A stretch of DNA of 64,000 nt, taken from positions 11,137-75,136 of the forward strand of contig CAJKQK010000003.1 in the NCBI GenBank assembly GCA_905202055.1, written 5' to 3'. Source of the DNA: an uncultured Oxalobacter sp. Its GTDB lineage: Bacteria > Pseudomonadota > Gammaproteobacteria > Burkholderiales > Burkholderiaceae_D. Positions within the stretch are counted from its first letter, which is position 1. Each line of letters opens with the position of its first letter. Position numbers and translations under genes: made by a program. Positions 10,452 through 22,175 of the stretch are shown here, piece by piece. A model generated the notes under the pieces. That model ran no database searches. It saw only the letters and a list, made by a program, of their open reading frames with translations, and was not told the origin of the DNA.

Positions 10452-11237
10452 TTAAGAAAAATCATTCAGGGTCTGCATTAGTATTCTTCCATATAAAAGA
10501 ATCGGCAGTGTGGCTATCGCCAGATAAGGGCCAAATGGAAAATACTCCTCAAAACGGGCCCGGCCGGAAAACATTCTGATCAGTCCGGCTGCAATAGCCA
10601 GAAACGAAGCCATGATAACGATAAAGGCCAGACACATCCAGCCAAACCATGCTCCCAGTGCCGCAATCATCTTGAAATCACCGTTTCCCATTCCATCCTT
10701 GCCTGTGACACATCTGAAAACCGCATTTGCCATCCGGCAAACCAGATAGGCGGACAAGGCACTGATGACACCGACATGAAGCGTGACGAACGTGGCCTTT
10801 ATATTGACAAGCAGCCCGGCCCACAAAAATGAATATGTCAGGCAATCCGGAAGATACCCTGTTCCCGAATCAACGAATCCGAGCAAAATCAGAAAATAAA
10901 GACATAATAAGGCCGCCAGCCCGGCAAATGTCACCCCAAAATGCCAAACAACAAGTCCGGAGAAGACCGACGACATCAGAACAATTGTCTTTCCTGCCGG
11001 AGATTTACTATAGCCCCCTTCAAGGAAAGGCTGGAGATATTTTTGCAGTAAACCGGAAACGCCATTTTTCGGGAATTGGCCGACAAGAGAAGTCTGCCTT
11101 ACAGGAGCACATGTTATGGCTCCAATTCCGGTACAGGCTTCTTTTTCATGAATGAAACGAATAAAACATGACGCCAGCCGATCCAAAAGGCAGCCAATCA
11201 AACAACCCACAACCAGAGCGACAAGGATTACCCGCAT
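10452..11237 (-). CDS. pilD: prepilin peptidase (A24), degenerate N-terminal domain
   Basis: PilD-type enzymes cut, and usually N-methylate, type IV prepilins in the inner membrane. The 261-residue multi-pass protein keeps both aspartates of the A24 family: LLGFVDSGTGYLPDCLT and GMGNGDFKMIAALGAWFGW (GxGD motif). The N-terminal part is abnormal. The usual GSFLNVVIxRLP stretch reads GCLIGCLLDRLASC, and the two CxxC pairs of the cytoplasmic zinc domain are missing. In relatives pilB and pilC precede pilD; here the next upstream gene is slmA. The frame is intact, so peptidase activity is possible but methylation is doubtful. An upstream extension to 11366 has no family similarity. Confidence 0.82.
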   Translation of the reverse strand: MRVILVALVVGCLIGCLLDRLASCFIRFIHEKEACTGIGAITCAPVRQTSLVGQFPKNGVSGLLQKYLQPFLEGGYSKSPAGKTIVLMSSVFSGLVVWHFGVTFAGLAALLCLYFLILLGFVDSGTGYLPDCLTYSFLWAGLLVNIKATFVTLHVGVISALSAYLVCRMANAVFRCVTGKDGMGNGDFKMIAALGAWFGWMCLAFIVIMASFLAIAAGLIRMFSGRARFEEYFPFGPYLAIATLPILLYGRILMQTLNDFS

Positions 11238-11383
11238 ATCGTCCACTCCATTTGAATCGAAATTGCGTGAGAGGCTTCCGGAAAACAAGCCATATCGAAC
11301 AAAACGACGAAAAAAAACAAAAGCTTCGCTTTGACAACAATAACAAAACACCGACTGTTTCAGCAATCCGGAATGGCGGCGTA

Positions 11384-11959
11384 TCAGCTTAAGATGAAAT
11401 TGATCTGGGAAACCATATCTTCCGTTGGAATCTGTTTGAACTGGGTTTTGGCAAAACGGAACAAACGGCCGATCAAATAGCTCATCATCAAATTGCTTCT
11501 CGAATTGATGTTTTCTTCTATGAACTGCCCCTGCGTCACCGCAATTTTCATGCTCTGTTTCAACGCCAGTTCAACACGGTCGAAAAACCGGTTCATTCTC
11601 GATTGCAGGCGCGCATCTTCATTGATCAGTGCATCCCCGATCATTACCCGGGTCATACCGGGATTCTTTTCGGCAAAATTAAGAATCAGCAGGGCCACAG
11701 ACTGCGCCTGCAACAGGCCATTTTCTTCCTTTTCGGCAATCTGGTTGATCAGCCCGAATATGCTTGATTCGATGAATTCAATCAACCCTTCAAACATTTG
11801 TGCCTTGCTTGCGAAATGCCGGTAAAGGGCCGCCTCAGACAGACTGAGGTGCCGTGCAAGTGATGCGGTCGTTATCTTTTCACTCCGCGGTTGTTCGAGC
11901 ATTTGCGCCAACGCCTGCAGGATTTGTAATTTTCTTTCTCCGGATTTGGTATTTCCCAT
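11384..11959 (-). CDS. slmA: nucleoid occlusion factor SlmA (TetR family)
   Basis: SlmA binds specific chromosomal sites and prevents Z-ring assembly over the nucleoid. The 191-residue protein has an N-terminal TetR helix-turn-helix (ITTASLARHLSLSEAALYRHFASKAQMFEGL, near residues 29-60) and an all-helical C-terminal dimerisation domain that fits SlmA better than a drug-responsive TetR. It lies just downstream of the HAD phosphatase on the same strand; that pair is common in betaproteobacteria, usually behind argB, which here is at 45 kb. Binding sites were not searched for systematically. Confidence 0.88.
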   Translation of the reverse strand: MGNTKSGERKLQILQALAQMLEQPRSEKITTASLARHLSLSEAALYRHFASKAQMFEGLIEFIESSIFGLINQIAEKEENGLLQAQSVALLILNFAEKNPGMTRVMIGDALINEDARLQSRMNRFFDRVELALKQSMKIAVTQGQFIEENINSRSNLMMSYLIGRLFRFAKTQFKQIPTEDMVSQINFILS

Positions 11960-11980
11960 GATGGATAAATATGAAAAGAA

Positions 11981-12697
11981 TTAATGAATTCGGTTTAAAC
12001 GCCGTGACAGCTGGCGAACTGACGACACTTTCAGGTCCACGTAAGGAGGTCTTGAAAATGGCAATTTTCTGTACGCGACAGGATATGCATGATTCGAATG
12101 CCGGCTCTCGTTCAGGTATCGTGTTACCAGAACGGTTTTTATTCCCAGTGATTTGGCTGTTTTCAAAATATGGACGTTATCTTCAACAAGAATGCACTCT
12201 CCCGGCCTCGCCTTTTCTCTCATCAAAAACTGGCGAAAGAATTTTTTCGATGGTTTGGGTTCCAGTTTTCCATGTACTCGCATCGATTCAATGGAAATAT
12301 GCCCGTCGAAAACAGATGACAATCCGAGTACATCAAGCACGTTTTTCGAATAACGGTATGCCGAATTCGTCAAAAGAATTTTCTTGCCCGGCAGATTCTT
12401 CAATAGCACGGACAAGCCTCTTTCCGCATGAATCAAAGAATCCAGATTGTCGAACTGATGTGCACTTTCCAGGAAATCCTTCGCTTTCCGGTCATACGTC
12501 CGGCTGATCCCCAGCAATGTCGCACCGAAACGCTTCCAGAAAGCGATACGTAACTGATCCGCCTGTTCCGGGGTCAATTTCTTTCCCCCGGGACTGTATT
12601 TCTCTGCAATATAGCCATTCATGTTCTCGCTGATCCTGGGAAAAATCGCAAGAGATGCATTATGCAGGGTATTGTCCAGATCAAATAACCAAATCAT
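11981..12697 (-). CDS. HAD-family pyrimidine 5'-nucleotidase
   Basis: The 238-residue haloacid-dehalogenase protein begins MIWLFDLDNTLHNASLAIFP, giving motif I (DLDNT). LLTNSAYRY supplies motif II and ILVEDNVHILKTAKSLGIKTV supplies motif III. These fit the SDT1/pyrimidine 5'-nucleotidase subgroup, which dephosphorylates UMP-like nucleotides in the cytosol. The substrate is inferred from the subgroup and from its usual place next to slmA in betaproteobacteria. A strong hairpin terminator at 12721-12750 separates it from the yidC operon, so it must have its own promoter. Confidence 0.85.
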   Translation of the reverse strand: MIWLFDLDNTLHNASLAIFPRISENMNGYIAEKYSPGGKKLTPEQADQLRIAFWKRFGATLLGISRTYDRKAKDFLESAHQFDNLDSLIHAERGLSVLLKNLPGKKILLTNSAYRYSKNVLDVLGLSSVFDGHISIESMRVHGKLEPKPSKKFFRQFLMREKARPGECILVEDNVHILKTAKSLGIKTVLVTRYLNESRHSNHAYPVAYRKLPFSRPPYVDLKVSSVRQLSRRLNRIH

Positions 12698-12720
12698 TGA
12701 TGAATCCGCAGTTCACTCAT

Positions 12721-12750
12721 AAAAAAGCCCATGCATGCACGGGCTTTTTT
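12721..12750 (-). terminator. Rho-independent terminator behind yidC
   Basis: The sequence is symmetrical: six A, GCCC, a ten-base loop, GGGC and six T. Because A and T runs flank the stem on both sides, it can act in either direction. It lies 18 nt beyond the yidC stop and so ends the rpmH-rnpA-yidD-yidC transcript. Confidence 0.85.
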
Positions 12751-12768
12751 ACTGTCAGAAACCACATG

Positions 12769-14448
12769 TCATGCCGGTTTCTTCGTTTTCGTGTTGTCGT
12801 ATTTTCTCGTAATCCAGTACTGCTGCGCAATCGACAACAGATTGTTGACCACCCAGTACAGAACCAGCCCGGACGGGAAGAAAAAGAACGTAATCGAAAA
12901 GGCAATCGGCAAGAACATCATCATTTTGGCCTGCATCGGATCAGGTGGCGGCGGGCTCATCTTTTGCTGGATGAACATCGAACCGGCCATGATAATCGGC
13001 AAAATGTAATACGGATCAGGCGCTGCCAGATTCTGAATCCAGCCCAGCCAGGGAGCGTTTCTGATTTCAACGCTGGCGAGAAGTACCCAGTACAGGGAAA
13101 TGAAGACCGGAATCTGAATCACAACCGGCAGACAACCGCCCAAAGGATTGATTTTTTCAGCTTTGTACAAGGCCATCAATTCCTTGTTCATACGCTGTTT
13201 GTCGTCCTTGTATCTTTCACGGAGTTCCGTAATTCTCGGCGTAAACTGCTTCATCTTGGCCATGCTGCGATAGCTGGCCGCGGAAAGCGGAGCGAAAACC
13301 AGTTTGATCAGGCAGGTTAACAGGATAATTGTCCAGCCCCAGTTGCCCACTTCATTATGAATGTGAGTCATCAGCCAGAAGATCGGTTTGGCGATAATCG
13401 TCAGCCAGCCATAATCCTTGACCAGTTCCAGACCCGGAGCGGTTTTTTCCAGCAGCTTGGATTCCTGAGGGCCGACATACAGTCTCGTGTCATTGGAAGC
13501 GCTTGCGTTCGGAGCGATCGTACCCAGTGGGATGACGGTGCCGATGGCGTACAGGTTTTCACCCACTTTTCTCGTATAGTTTTCGCGGGGGACTTTATCC
13601 TGAGGAATGAAGGCGGAAACAAAATAATGCTGAACCATACCGACCCAGCCATTGTCGGTCTTGGTCGCATGATCCATTTTTCCTTCACCAATATTGTCGA
13701 ATTTGATTTTCTGGAATTTGTCCTGTTCGGAATAAACCGCCGGCCCCGTAAAGGTGCTGATAAATCTCGACTGGCCTTCCGGTCTTTCGCTATCCCGGAG
13801 CAGTTGCAGGTACAGGGACGCATTGATCGGCTCATGGCTCAGGTTCGTGACTTTCTGGTCGACATCGACGACATAACTGCCGCGTTTGAAAGTATACGTC
13901 TTGGTCAGGCGAACGCCATCCTGTTCGGCATCCATAACGAGTTTGACTTCATCGTTATTCTCGCCAAGCGTTCTTTCACCGGGACGGATATGGAAACGGG
14001 TCGCATGATTCGGGTACAAACCACCGGTCAGGCCGGTTTGTGCCAGATAAATTCTTGGAGGTGATGATTCAAAGAGAACCATGTCCTTTTCGGAATCGAC
14101 ATTATCAGGATATTTAAGCAATTCCAGATTCTGGAAAACACCGCCATCCGGATTGATCTGGACCTTGAAAACGTCAGTCGTTATCGATACCAGTTCGGCA
14201 GGCTGGTTTTTGGGTTCTTCTTTTTTGGCAACGGCTTTTGAAGCAATCGCGTCAGGATTTTCTTCTGCGGCAACAGAAGCAGTCTGGACAGGAACTTCAG
14301 GCAATCCGGTCTGGGTTTCGGATTTTTTCGCTTTTTCCTGTGTAAAAATCAGGGACTTCCCGCCTCTGTATACCTGCCAGTTATCCCAAAGGAAAAAAAG
14401 CGAAACCACCAGAATCAGCAACAACGTAGTACGTTTTTTGGCTTCCAT
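12769..14448 (-). CDS. yidC: membrane protein insertase YidC
   Basis: YidC inserts and folds inner-membrane proteins, alone or with SecYEG. The 559-residue product starts MEAKKRTTLLLILVVSLFFLWDNW with the first membrane helix. A large periplasmic beta domain follows (about residues 55-340), then the conserved five-helix core with LIKLVFAPLSAASYRSMAKM, the INPLGGCLP motif and a hydrophobic C-terminus ending in a basic tail. This is the long gram-negative form. It is fourth in the rpmH-rnpA-yidD-yidC operon. In many relatives mnmE follows; here a terminator and a HAD phosphatase do. Confidence 0.97.
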   Translation of the reverse strand: MEAKKRTTLLLILVVSLFFLWDNWQVYRGGKSLIFTQEKAKKSETQTGLPEVPVQTASVAAEENPDAIASKAVAKKEEPKNQPAELVSITTDVFKVQINPDGGVFQNLELLKYPDNVDSEKDMVLFESSPPRIYLAQTGLTGGLYPNHATRFHIRPGERTLGENNDEVKLVMDAEQDGVRLTKTYTFKRGSYVVDVDQKVTNLSHEPINASLYLQLLRDSERPEGQSRFISTFTGPAVYSEQDKFQKIKFDNIGEGKMDHATKTDNGWVGMVQHYFVSAFIPQDKVPRENYTRKVGENLYAIGTVIPLGTIAPNASASNDTRLYVGPQESKLLEKTAPGLELVKDYGWLTIIAKPIFWLMTHIHNEVGNWGWTIILLTCLIKLVFAPLSAASYRSMAKMKQFTPRITELRERYKDDKQRMNKELMALYKAEKINPLGGCLPVVIQIPVFISLYWVLLASVEIRNAPWLGWIQNLAAPDPYYILPIIMAGSMFIQQKMSPPPPDPMQAKMMMFLPIAFSITFFFFPSGLVLYWVVNNLLSIAQQYWITRKYDNTKTKKPA

Positions 14449-14458
14449 AATCTACTTT

Positions 14459-14737
14459 TCAAATATCTTTTCCATCATTTTTCAATGATGAACTACAAGC
14501 ACAACCGGATTTTCTCGCAGGGACGGGATCGACTCCCCCCGGATGCAAGGGATGACATTTGCACAGCCGTATAAAAGTGAGACAACACCCTTTCCAACAG
14601 CCATGCACCGAAATGGCTTCGATTGCATATTGAGAACAACTCGGGTAAAAACGACAATTTTGCCCTATCAATGGGCTAATGCACAACTGATATCCCCGAA
14701 TTAAAACGATAAGCAACCATTTTAATGGCGATTGCAT
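14459..14737 (-). CDS. yidD: membrane protein insertion efficiency factor YidD
   Basis: YidD is a small amphipathic membrane-associated protein that assists YidC. The 92-residue product has the family core [14 protein letters not shown] followed by [13 protein letters not shown]. Two adjacent ATG codons (14740 and 14737) overlap the rnpA stop (ATGATG shares the TGA), so translation is coupled to rnpA; I annotate the second. The C-terminus is Cys- and Ser-rich, as is common in this family. yidC starts 10 nt downstream. Confidence 0.95.
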   Translation of the reverse strand: MQSPLKWLLIVLIRGYQLCISPLIGQNCRFYPSCSQYAIEAISVHGCWKGCCLTFIRLCKCHPLHPGGVDPVPARKSGCACSSSLKNDGKDI

Positions 14738-15114
14738 CATTGCCTGCTTTTCTGGTTCATTCCCGAAGAGGCGATCAACTGGTCCAGTTCTGCCCTGAGA
14801 ATACGTTTTACCTGCCTGTTTGTGGCAGGATCTTTCCGTTTATTAACTGGTGACGTCAAACGGATAATACAGTCCATTGCAGGAATTTGTATACAGCGGA
14901 ATGTTTCGCGACACAGCCGTTTGATTGTATTTCGCGTTACGGCCCGATGTGCGAACCGCTTGGCAACGACAATTCCGAGTCGTGCATTTTCCAGCTGGTT
15001 GGGACGTGCGTACAAAACAAAATGTTTCGTCCGCGCACGGGGACGCATACGAAAAACGGATGAAAAATCATCCGTTTTAACGATACGCCGATCGGAAGAA
15101 AAATTTCTGTTCAC
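14737..15114 (-). CDS. rnpA: ribonuclease P protein component
   Basis: RnpA is the protein subunit of RNase P, which matures tRNA 5' ends with the catalytic RNA. The 125-residue basic protein contains the family motif [22 protein letters not shown], followed by LCRETFR. It sits between rpmH and yidD, the near-universal order, and its stop overlaps the yidD start. The RNA subunit gene rnpB was not found in the window. Confidence 0.97.
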   Translation of the reverse strand: MNRNFSSDRRIVKTDDFSSVFRMRPRARTKHFVLYARPNQLENARLGIVVAKRFAHRAVTRNTIKRLCRETFRCIQIPAMDCIIRLTSPVNKRKDPATNRQVKRILRAELDQLIASSGMNQKSRQ

Positions 15115-15137
15115 ACAACCAGCTGAACATCGTCTGG

Positions 15138-15272
15138 TTATACAGCCAAACGTTTGCGGCCTTTGGCACGACGTGCATTTAAAACTGCACGGCCGCTTTT
15201 GGTCGCCATACGGGCACGGAAGCCGTGGGTGCGTTTGCGACGCACAACTGAAGGTTGATAAGTACGTTTCAT
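15138..15272 (-). CDS. rpmH: 50S ribosomal protein L34
   Basis: The 44-residue protein reads [20 protein letters not shown] and continues [24 protein letters not shown], a textbook L34. It is the first gene of the leftward rpmH-rnpA-yidD-yidC operon and lies opposite dnaA across a 366-nt gap, the classic arrangement. A near-consensus sigma-70 promoter at 15392-15421 would give a leader of roughly 110 nt. Confidence 0.98.
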   Translation of the reverse strand: MKRTYQPSVVRRKRTHGFRARMATKSGRAVLNARRAKGRKRLAV

Positions 15273-15391
15273 GATGGTCTCGCTAATCAGCAAAAAAAAA
15301 TCAAAATCCGATGCCAGCTGCCCCGTTAAAATACCGTCTGACCGGCCATATTAACCATGACAAGGCATCAATTATGCGCAAGGAACCAATG

Positions 15392-15421
15392 ATTAGACCG
15401 TAATTTTCACCATCCTGTCAA
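15392..15421 (-). promoter_or_regulatory. sigma-70 promoter for rpmH operon
   Basis: On the minus strand, TTGACA (15416-15421) and TCTAAT (15392-15397) are separated by 18 nt. The -35 is perfect and the -10 matches five of six. It points at rpmH, whose ATG is 120 nt downstream of the -10. Confidence 0.65.
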
Positions 15422-15470
15422 TATGAATCTGTATTTCATGACAGAAATAAGTGAAAAAACAGACGGCGCC

Positions 15471-15479
15471 TGTGGATAA
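15471..15479 (-). promoter_or_regulatory. perfect DnaA box upstream of dnaA
   Basis: TGTGGATAA is the reverse complement of the E. coli consensus TTATCCACA. It lies in the dnaA upstream region and probably binds DnaA for autoregulation. It is the only perfect box I found in this gap. Confidence 0.75.
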
Positions 15480-15638
15480 CTTGCCTAATTCAAGGTAAAA
15501 TAGCAACTTATTGGAAAATTGTTTATTGAATATTTTGACTTTTCCCGGACAATACATCCGTATCTGTTTTTTCCGGGAGACTGGCAATGACCAGCTGCGT
15601 CAAGTCAACCGGTAACTGATGTCTAGTCGATTGGAATT

Positions 15639-17018
15639 ATGGAAAAATTTTGGCAGAGCTGCTTGTCCCAACTGGAATCGGAATTGACTCCGCAGCAGTA
15701 TAGCGCCTGGATCAAGCCGCTGGTGCCGCTGGATTATAAAGATGGCATTTTACGTGTTGCCGCACCCAACCGCTTCAAGCTGGACTGGGTAAAAACACAA
15801 TATGCCGATCGTATTACCTCTCTGGCTTGCCAGTTTCTGGAATCGACGGTCGATGTGCAGTTTATGTTGAACCCCGGGACACGTTCGGCGTCGCTCTCAA
15901 AACCGGTTCCCTCGCATCCGAAGCCTGAACCGGTTATGCCTGTGGAAACAGCGGACACCAGTCACAGGATTCCCGTTTCCGACACACCTACCCGCGAGCA
16001 AAGCCGGATCAATGTCGAGATGACTTTCGACAGTTTTGTTACCGGCAAGGCAAACCAGCTTGCCCGGGCTGCGGCCATTCAGGTTGCCAACAATCCGGGT
16101 GTTTCCTATAACCCGCTTTATTTGTTCGGTGGTGTGGGCCTTGGCAAAACCCATTTGATCCATGCCATCGGCAATCAGGTTCTGGCCGATACGCCTTCGG
16201 CAAAAATCCGTTATATTCATGCCGAACAATATGTCCGGGATGTCGTCACCGCCTATCAGCGCAAGGGGTTCGATGACTTCAAGCGTTACTACCATTCACT
16301 GGACATGCTTCTGATCGACGATATCCAGTTTTTTTCTGGCAAGAGCCGTACGCAGGAAGAATTTTTCTATGCCTTTGAAGCATTGATCGCGGCACGAAAA
16401 CAGATCATTATTACCAGCGATACCTATCCTAAAGAAATTTCGGGGATGGATGACCGGCTGACCTCACGTTTCGACTCTGGCCTGACTGTCGCCATCGAGC
16501 CCCCTGAACTGGAAATGCGTGTGGCCATTCTGATCAAGAAAGCCAGCCAGGAAGGGATCCAGCTTTCCGACGATGTCGCTTTTTTTGTGGCAAAACACCT
16601 GCGCTCCAACGTTCGTGAACTTGAAGGTGCCCTCCGCAAGATACTGGCTTTTTCCCGTTTCCACGGCAGGGATATCACTATCGAACTGACCAAGGAAGCC
16701 TTAAAGGATTTGCTGAATGTGCAAAACCGGCAGATTTCGGTGGAAAACATCCAGAAAACGGTCGCCGACTTTTTCCGTATCAAGGTTGCCGATATGTATT
16801 CGAAACGACGTCCGGCCAATATTGCAAGGCCCCGTCAGATCGCCATGTATTTAACGAAAGAATTGACTCAAAAAAGCCTGCCCGAGATCGGTGAATTGTT
16901 TGGTGGACGTGACCATACGACTGTTTTGCACGCTGTTCGCAAAATTGCACAGGACAGGTTGAAAAATCCTGAATGCAATCATGAGCTTCATGTGCTGGAA
17001 CAAACTCTGAAAGGTTGA
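15639..17018 (+). CDS. dnaA: chromosomal replication initiator DnaA
   Basis: DnaA binds origin boxes and opens the duplex. The 459-residue protein begins [20 protein letters not shown] (domain I, DnaB/DiaA contact) and has a variable linker at about residues 80-130. It then has the AAA+ domain with Walker [11 protein letters not shown] (from residue 163), Walker B LLIDDIQF and sensor region [10 protein letters not shown], and domain IV with the DNA-binding signature [15 protein letters not shown] near residue 422. It heads dnaA-dnaN-gyrB. A perfect DnaA box upstream suggests autoregulation. Confidence 0.98.
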   Translation: MEKFWQSCLSQLESELTPQQYSAWIKPLVPLDYKDGILRVAAPNRFKLDWVKTQYADRITSLACQFLESTVDVQFMLNPGTRSASLSKPVPSHPKPEPVMPVETADTSHRIPVSDTPTREQSRINVEMTFDSFVTGKANQLARAAAIQVANNPGVSYNPLYLFGGVGLGKTHLIHAIGNQVLADTPSAKIRYIHAEQYVRDVVTAYQRKGFDDFKRYYHSLDMLLIDDIQFFSGKSRTQEEFFYAFEALIAARKQIIITSDTYPKEISGMDDRLTSRFDSGLTVAIEPPELEMRVAILIKKASQEGIQLSDDVAFFVAKHLRSNVRELEGALRKILAFSRFHGRDITIELTKEALKDLLNVQNRQISVENIQKTVADFFRIKVADMYSKRRPANIARPRQIAMYLTKELTQKSLPEIGELFGGRDHTTVLHAVRKIAQDRLKNPECNHELHVLEQTLKG

Positions 17019-17077
17019 CAGCATTACAATTGAAAGATCTTGGGATAAAGAACAATTAAATTTTCAAGGATAAGAAC

Positions 17078-18184
17078 ATGCAACTGGTAAAAACCGGCAG
17101 AGACAATCTTCTTCGCCCTTTACAGATCGTTAGCGGTATCGTGGAACGCAGGCATACCTTGCCAATTCTGGCCAACATCCTGATCAGGAAAGAAGGTCAG
17201 GCTGTTTCTTTCCTGTCAACCGACACTGAAATCCAGATCGTCACCCATGCCGAAATCGGTACGAATGAGGAAAATACGACGACGACGGTCGCTGCACGCA
17301 AACTTCTTGACATTCTCCGTGCATTGCCGGATACATCCGATATTGCCATCACCCTGAATGACAAACGGCTTGTTGTTCAGGCCGGCAAATCCCGGTTTTC
17401 CCTGCAAACCCTGCCGGCCGACGATTTTCCGATCGTTTCGCAACCGGCTGAATATGAAACATCTGTCACCGTTTCGCAAAAAGCACTGAAAAACCTGCTC
17501 GGCATGGTTTACTTTTCGATGGCGCAACAGGACATTCGCTATTATCTGAATGGCCTGCTCTTGCAGGTTGACGGCAAAAAAATGACGGCTGTTGCAACCG
17601 ATGGCCACCGTCTTGCTTTCTGCGAAATGGAGACCGATCAGGAATTTGCCAAAAATGACGTCATTATCCCGCGTAAAACTATCCTTGAATTGCAAAGATT
17701 GCTTGAAGACAGCGAAGAACCTGTCCGTATCGATTTCTCGGGTGGCCAGGTCAGGTTCGTTTTCGGTGATGTCGAACTCATTTCGAAACTGGTCGAAGGC
17801 AAGTTCCCCGATTACACCCGCGTTATTCCGAAAGGGTACAAAAACAAGTTCTCTCTTTCCCGTGAACAGCTGCAAAGAGCCCTGCAGCGTGCCGCCATCA
17901 TGACAAGCGACAAATTCAAGGGAATCCGCTGTATATTGGGTCCCGGCAGCCTGAAAATCAGTTCTACCAATGCCGATCAGGAAGAAGCCATCGAGGAAAT
18001 CGAACTTGACTATAGCGGTGACAGCATCGACATCGGATTTAACGTCACCTATCTTCTGGATGTTCTGGGAAATCTGAAAAACGAACAGGTCAGTGTGGAA
18101 CTGGGTGATGCCAATTCTTCCGCACTCGTATCCGTTCCTGACAATTCGGATTTCAAATATGTTGTTATGCCGATGCGTATTTAA
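17078..18184 (+). CDS. dnaN: DNA polymerase III sliding clamp (beta)
   Basis: DnaN forms the ring-shaped processivity clamp of the replicase. The 368-residue protein shows the family start MQLVKTGRDNLLRPLQIVSG, the internal GLLLQVDGKKMTAVATDGHRLAF stretch and the C-terminal YVVMPMRI, whose end contributes to the protein-binding pocket. Length equals the usual 366-370. An AAGGA ribosome site precedes the ATG. It follows dnaA by 59 nt and precedes gyrB by 105 nt; that second gap contains a hairpin. Confidence 0.98.
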   Translation: MQLVKTGRDNLLRPLQIVSGIVERRHTLPILANILIRKEGQAVSFLSTDTEIQIVTHAEIGTNEENTTTTVAARKLLDILRALPDTSDIAITLNDKRLVVQAGKSRFSLQTLPADDFPIVSQPAEYETSVTVSQKALKNLLGMVYFSMAQQDIRYYLNGLLLQVDGKKMTAVATDGHRLAFCEMETDQEFAKNDVIIPRKTILELQRLLEDSEEPVRIDFSGGQVRFVFGDVELISKLVEGKFPDYTRVIPKGYKNKFSLSREQLQRALQRAAIMTSDKFKGIRCILGPGSLKISSTNADQEEAIEEIELDYSGDSIDIGFNVTYLLDVLGNLKNEQVSVELGDANSSALVSVPDNSDFKYVVMPMRI

Positions 18185-18234
18185 TCGCGCAACAGACCCG
18201 TATTGATGATTTATAAATCATTGCATTGAGTCAT

Positions 18235-20782
<2,548 letters not shown>

Positions 20783-20801
20783 TTTTCTTTCAGACTTTGT
20801 T

Positions 20802-20835
20802 AAAAGCTGTTTCACTGTTTGTGAAACAGCTTTTT
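20802..20835 (+). terminator. Rho-independent terminator after gyrB
   Basis: AAAGCTGTTTCAC and GTGAAACAGCTTT form a perfect 13-bp stem around a TGTTT loop, with extra T residues behind. It begins about 20 nt after the gyrB stop and ends the dnaA-dnaN-gyrB transcript. Confidence 0.9.
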
Positions 20836-21003
20836 CATCCGTTCACCGCTTTTCATTTATCCTTTCATTTCCTTGTCTCTCCCTTCTTCATAAAACAGGA
20901 GCTGAACGTCATTTGACTTCACTCATGGTCGATATATGAATTTAACGTAACGTGACATCAGGGACATTCAATATCACTGCGACGTTTTTTTCATGCCAGC
21001 ACC

Positions 21004-22131
21004 ATGAATACGAATGAAATCAGGGAAGAAGCGCATCTTCCGGAAAAAGAAGACTGGAAATCCCGAAATCATATCCGGTCTTTCATACAGCTCGGGATAA
21101 CGATACTGGGGGTATTTCTCTGCTATCTGATGACAGTTCCATTCCTGTCTTCGCTGGCATGGGCGCTTGCGCTGGCGGTTTTATTCATGCCTGTCCACAA
21201 ACGTATTTTAAAAAAACTGAAGAAAAAGAATATGGCTGCCATGCTCACATCCGCGCTGGCCATCATCATTGTGGTCATCCCGGTCATGTGGATGGTCATT
21301 CGCCTCGTTCTGGAAATCGACAAAGGGGCTGCCTTAATTATGGACCGTGTCAGCTCGGGGGAATGGCAAAACAATCTGGAAACGATGCCTTTTGTCGGAA
21401 AAGCCGTCTTCTGGCTGGAAAATCACCTGAATATTCCCCAGGCCGTCAATAATCTGACATCCTGGCTAACCGCTCAGGTAACTTTGTTTTTGCGCTCCTC
21501 TTTCATACAGATTATCGTTATTGTTCTGACGTTTTATCTTCTCTTTTACTTTCTCCGGGACCGTAATGAAATCCTGCGCACGGTCAGACGATTTTCACCA
21601 CTTTGCGGCAGGGAAACAAACGGTCTTTTCAAGGTCGTCAACAACACTATTCGCGCGACTGTTTTCGGTACTCTGGCCGTTTCGGCAATAAAAGGTTTCC
21701 TGACCGGTTTCATGTTCTGGGTTCTCGGGCTACCGGCACCACTGTTGTGGGGATCGATTATGGGAATTCTGTCGATCATTCCCCTTCTGGGCTCTTACAT
21801 CATCTGGATACCGGCAGCGGTGTATCTGGCTCTGGATGGATACTGGGCTCAGGCTTTCGTTCTGGTTATCTGGGGGATTGTGGTGGGAGGAGTGGTAAAC
21901 AACGTACTTTATCCCATTCTGGTCAGCAAAAAACTCAAATTACATACGATTGTTGCGTTCATCGCGCTGGCAGGCGGCATTCTTGTCTATGGTGCCTCCG
22001 GAGTCATTCTGGGGCCCATTACACTGACGGGCAGCGCTTTCCTGCTTCATCTGTGGCGCCTCAAGGCCACCGGATACAAAAAGAACATCTCTTTACCAAC
22101 CGCTTTCGATGATTCGACAGAATCCTTGTAG
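21004..22131 (+). CDS. AI-2E family transporter (YdiK/PerM type)
   Basis: The 375-residue inner-membrane protein has about eight hydrophobic segments. They include a paired start (FIQLGITILGVFLCYLMTVPF, then LAWALALAVLFMPVHKRIL) and a conserved C-terminal block with GSIMGILSIIPLLGSYIIWIP and GPITLTGSAFLL. A soluble helical stretch lies between the early and late membrane parts. This is the AI-2E exporter family; TqsA exports autoinducer-2, but most members have unknown substrates and some act in ion or metabolite efflux. It stands alone behind the gyrB terminator, so it probably has its own promoter; no clear ribosome site precedes the ATG. Confidence 0.85.
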   Translation: MNTNEIREEAHLPEKEDWKSRNHIRSFIQLGITILGVFLCYLMTVPFLSSLAWALALAVLFMPVHKRILKKLKKKNMAAMLTSALAIIIVVIPVMWMVIRLVLEIDKGAALIMDRVSSGEWQNNLETMPFVGKAVFWLENHLNIPQAVNNLTSWLTAQVTLFLRSSFIQIIVIVLTFYLLFYFLRDRNEILRTVRRFSPLCGRETNGLFKVVNNTIRATVFGTLAVSAIKGFLTGFMFWVLGLPAPLLWGSIMGILSIIPLLGSYIIWIPAAVYLALDGYWAQAFVLVIWGIVVGGVVNNVLYPILVSKKLKLHTIVAFIALAGGILVYGASGVILGPITLTGSAFLLHLWRLKATGYKKNISLPTAFDDSTESL

Positions 22132-22175
22132 CCAATCAACTTTTCCATATGTCTCATTCATAAATGGAGGAAAAA

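Larger units (their letters stand above)
15273..15638. other. rpmH-dnaA intergenic control region
   Basis: The 366-nt gap carries the rpmH promoter on the minus strand and the dnaA leader on the plus strand. One perfect DnaA box (TGTGGATAA, 15471-15479) is present, 160 nt ahead of the dnaA start; I see no cluster of further boxes. This fits autoregulation of dnaA better than a full origin, although in many relatives the origin lies here. No dnaA promoter could be called confidently. Confidence 0.5.
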
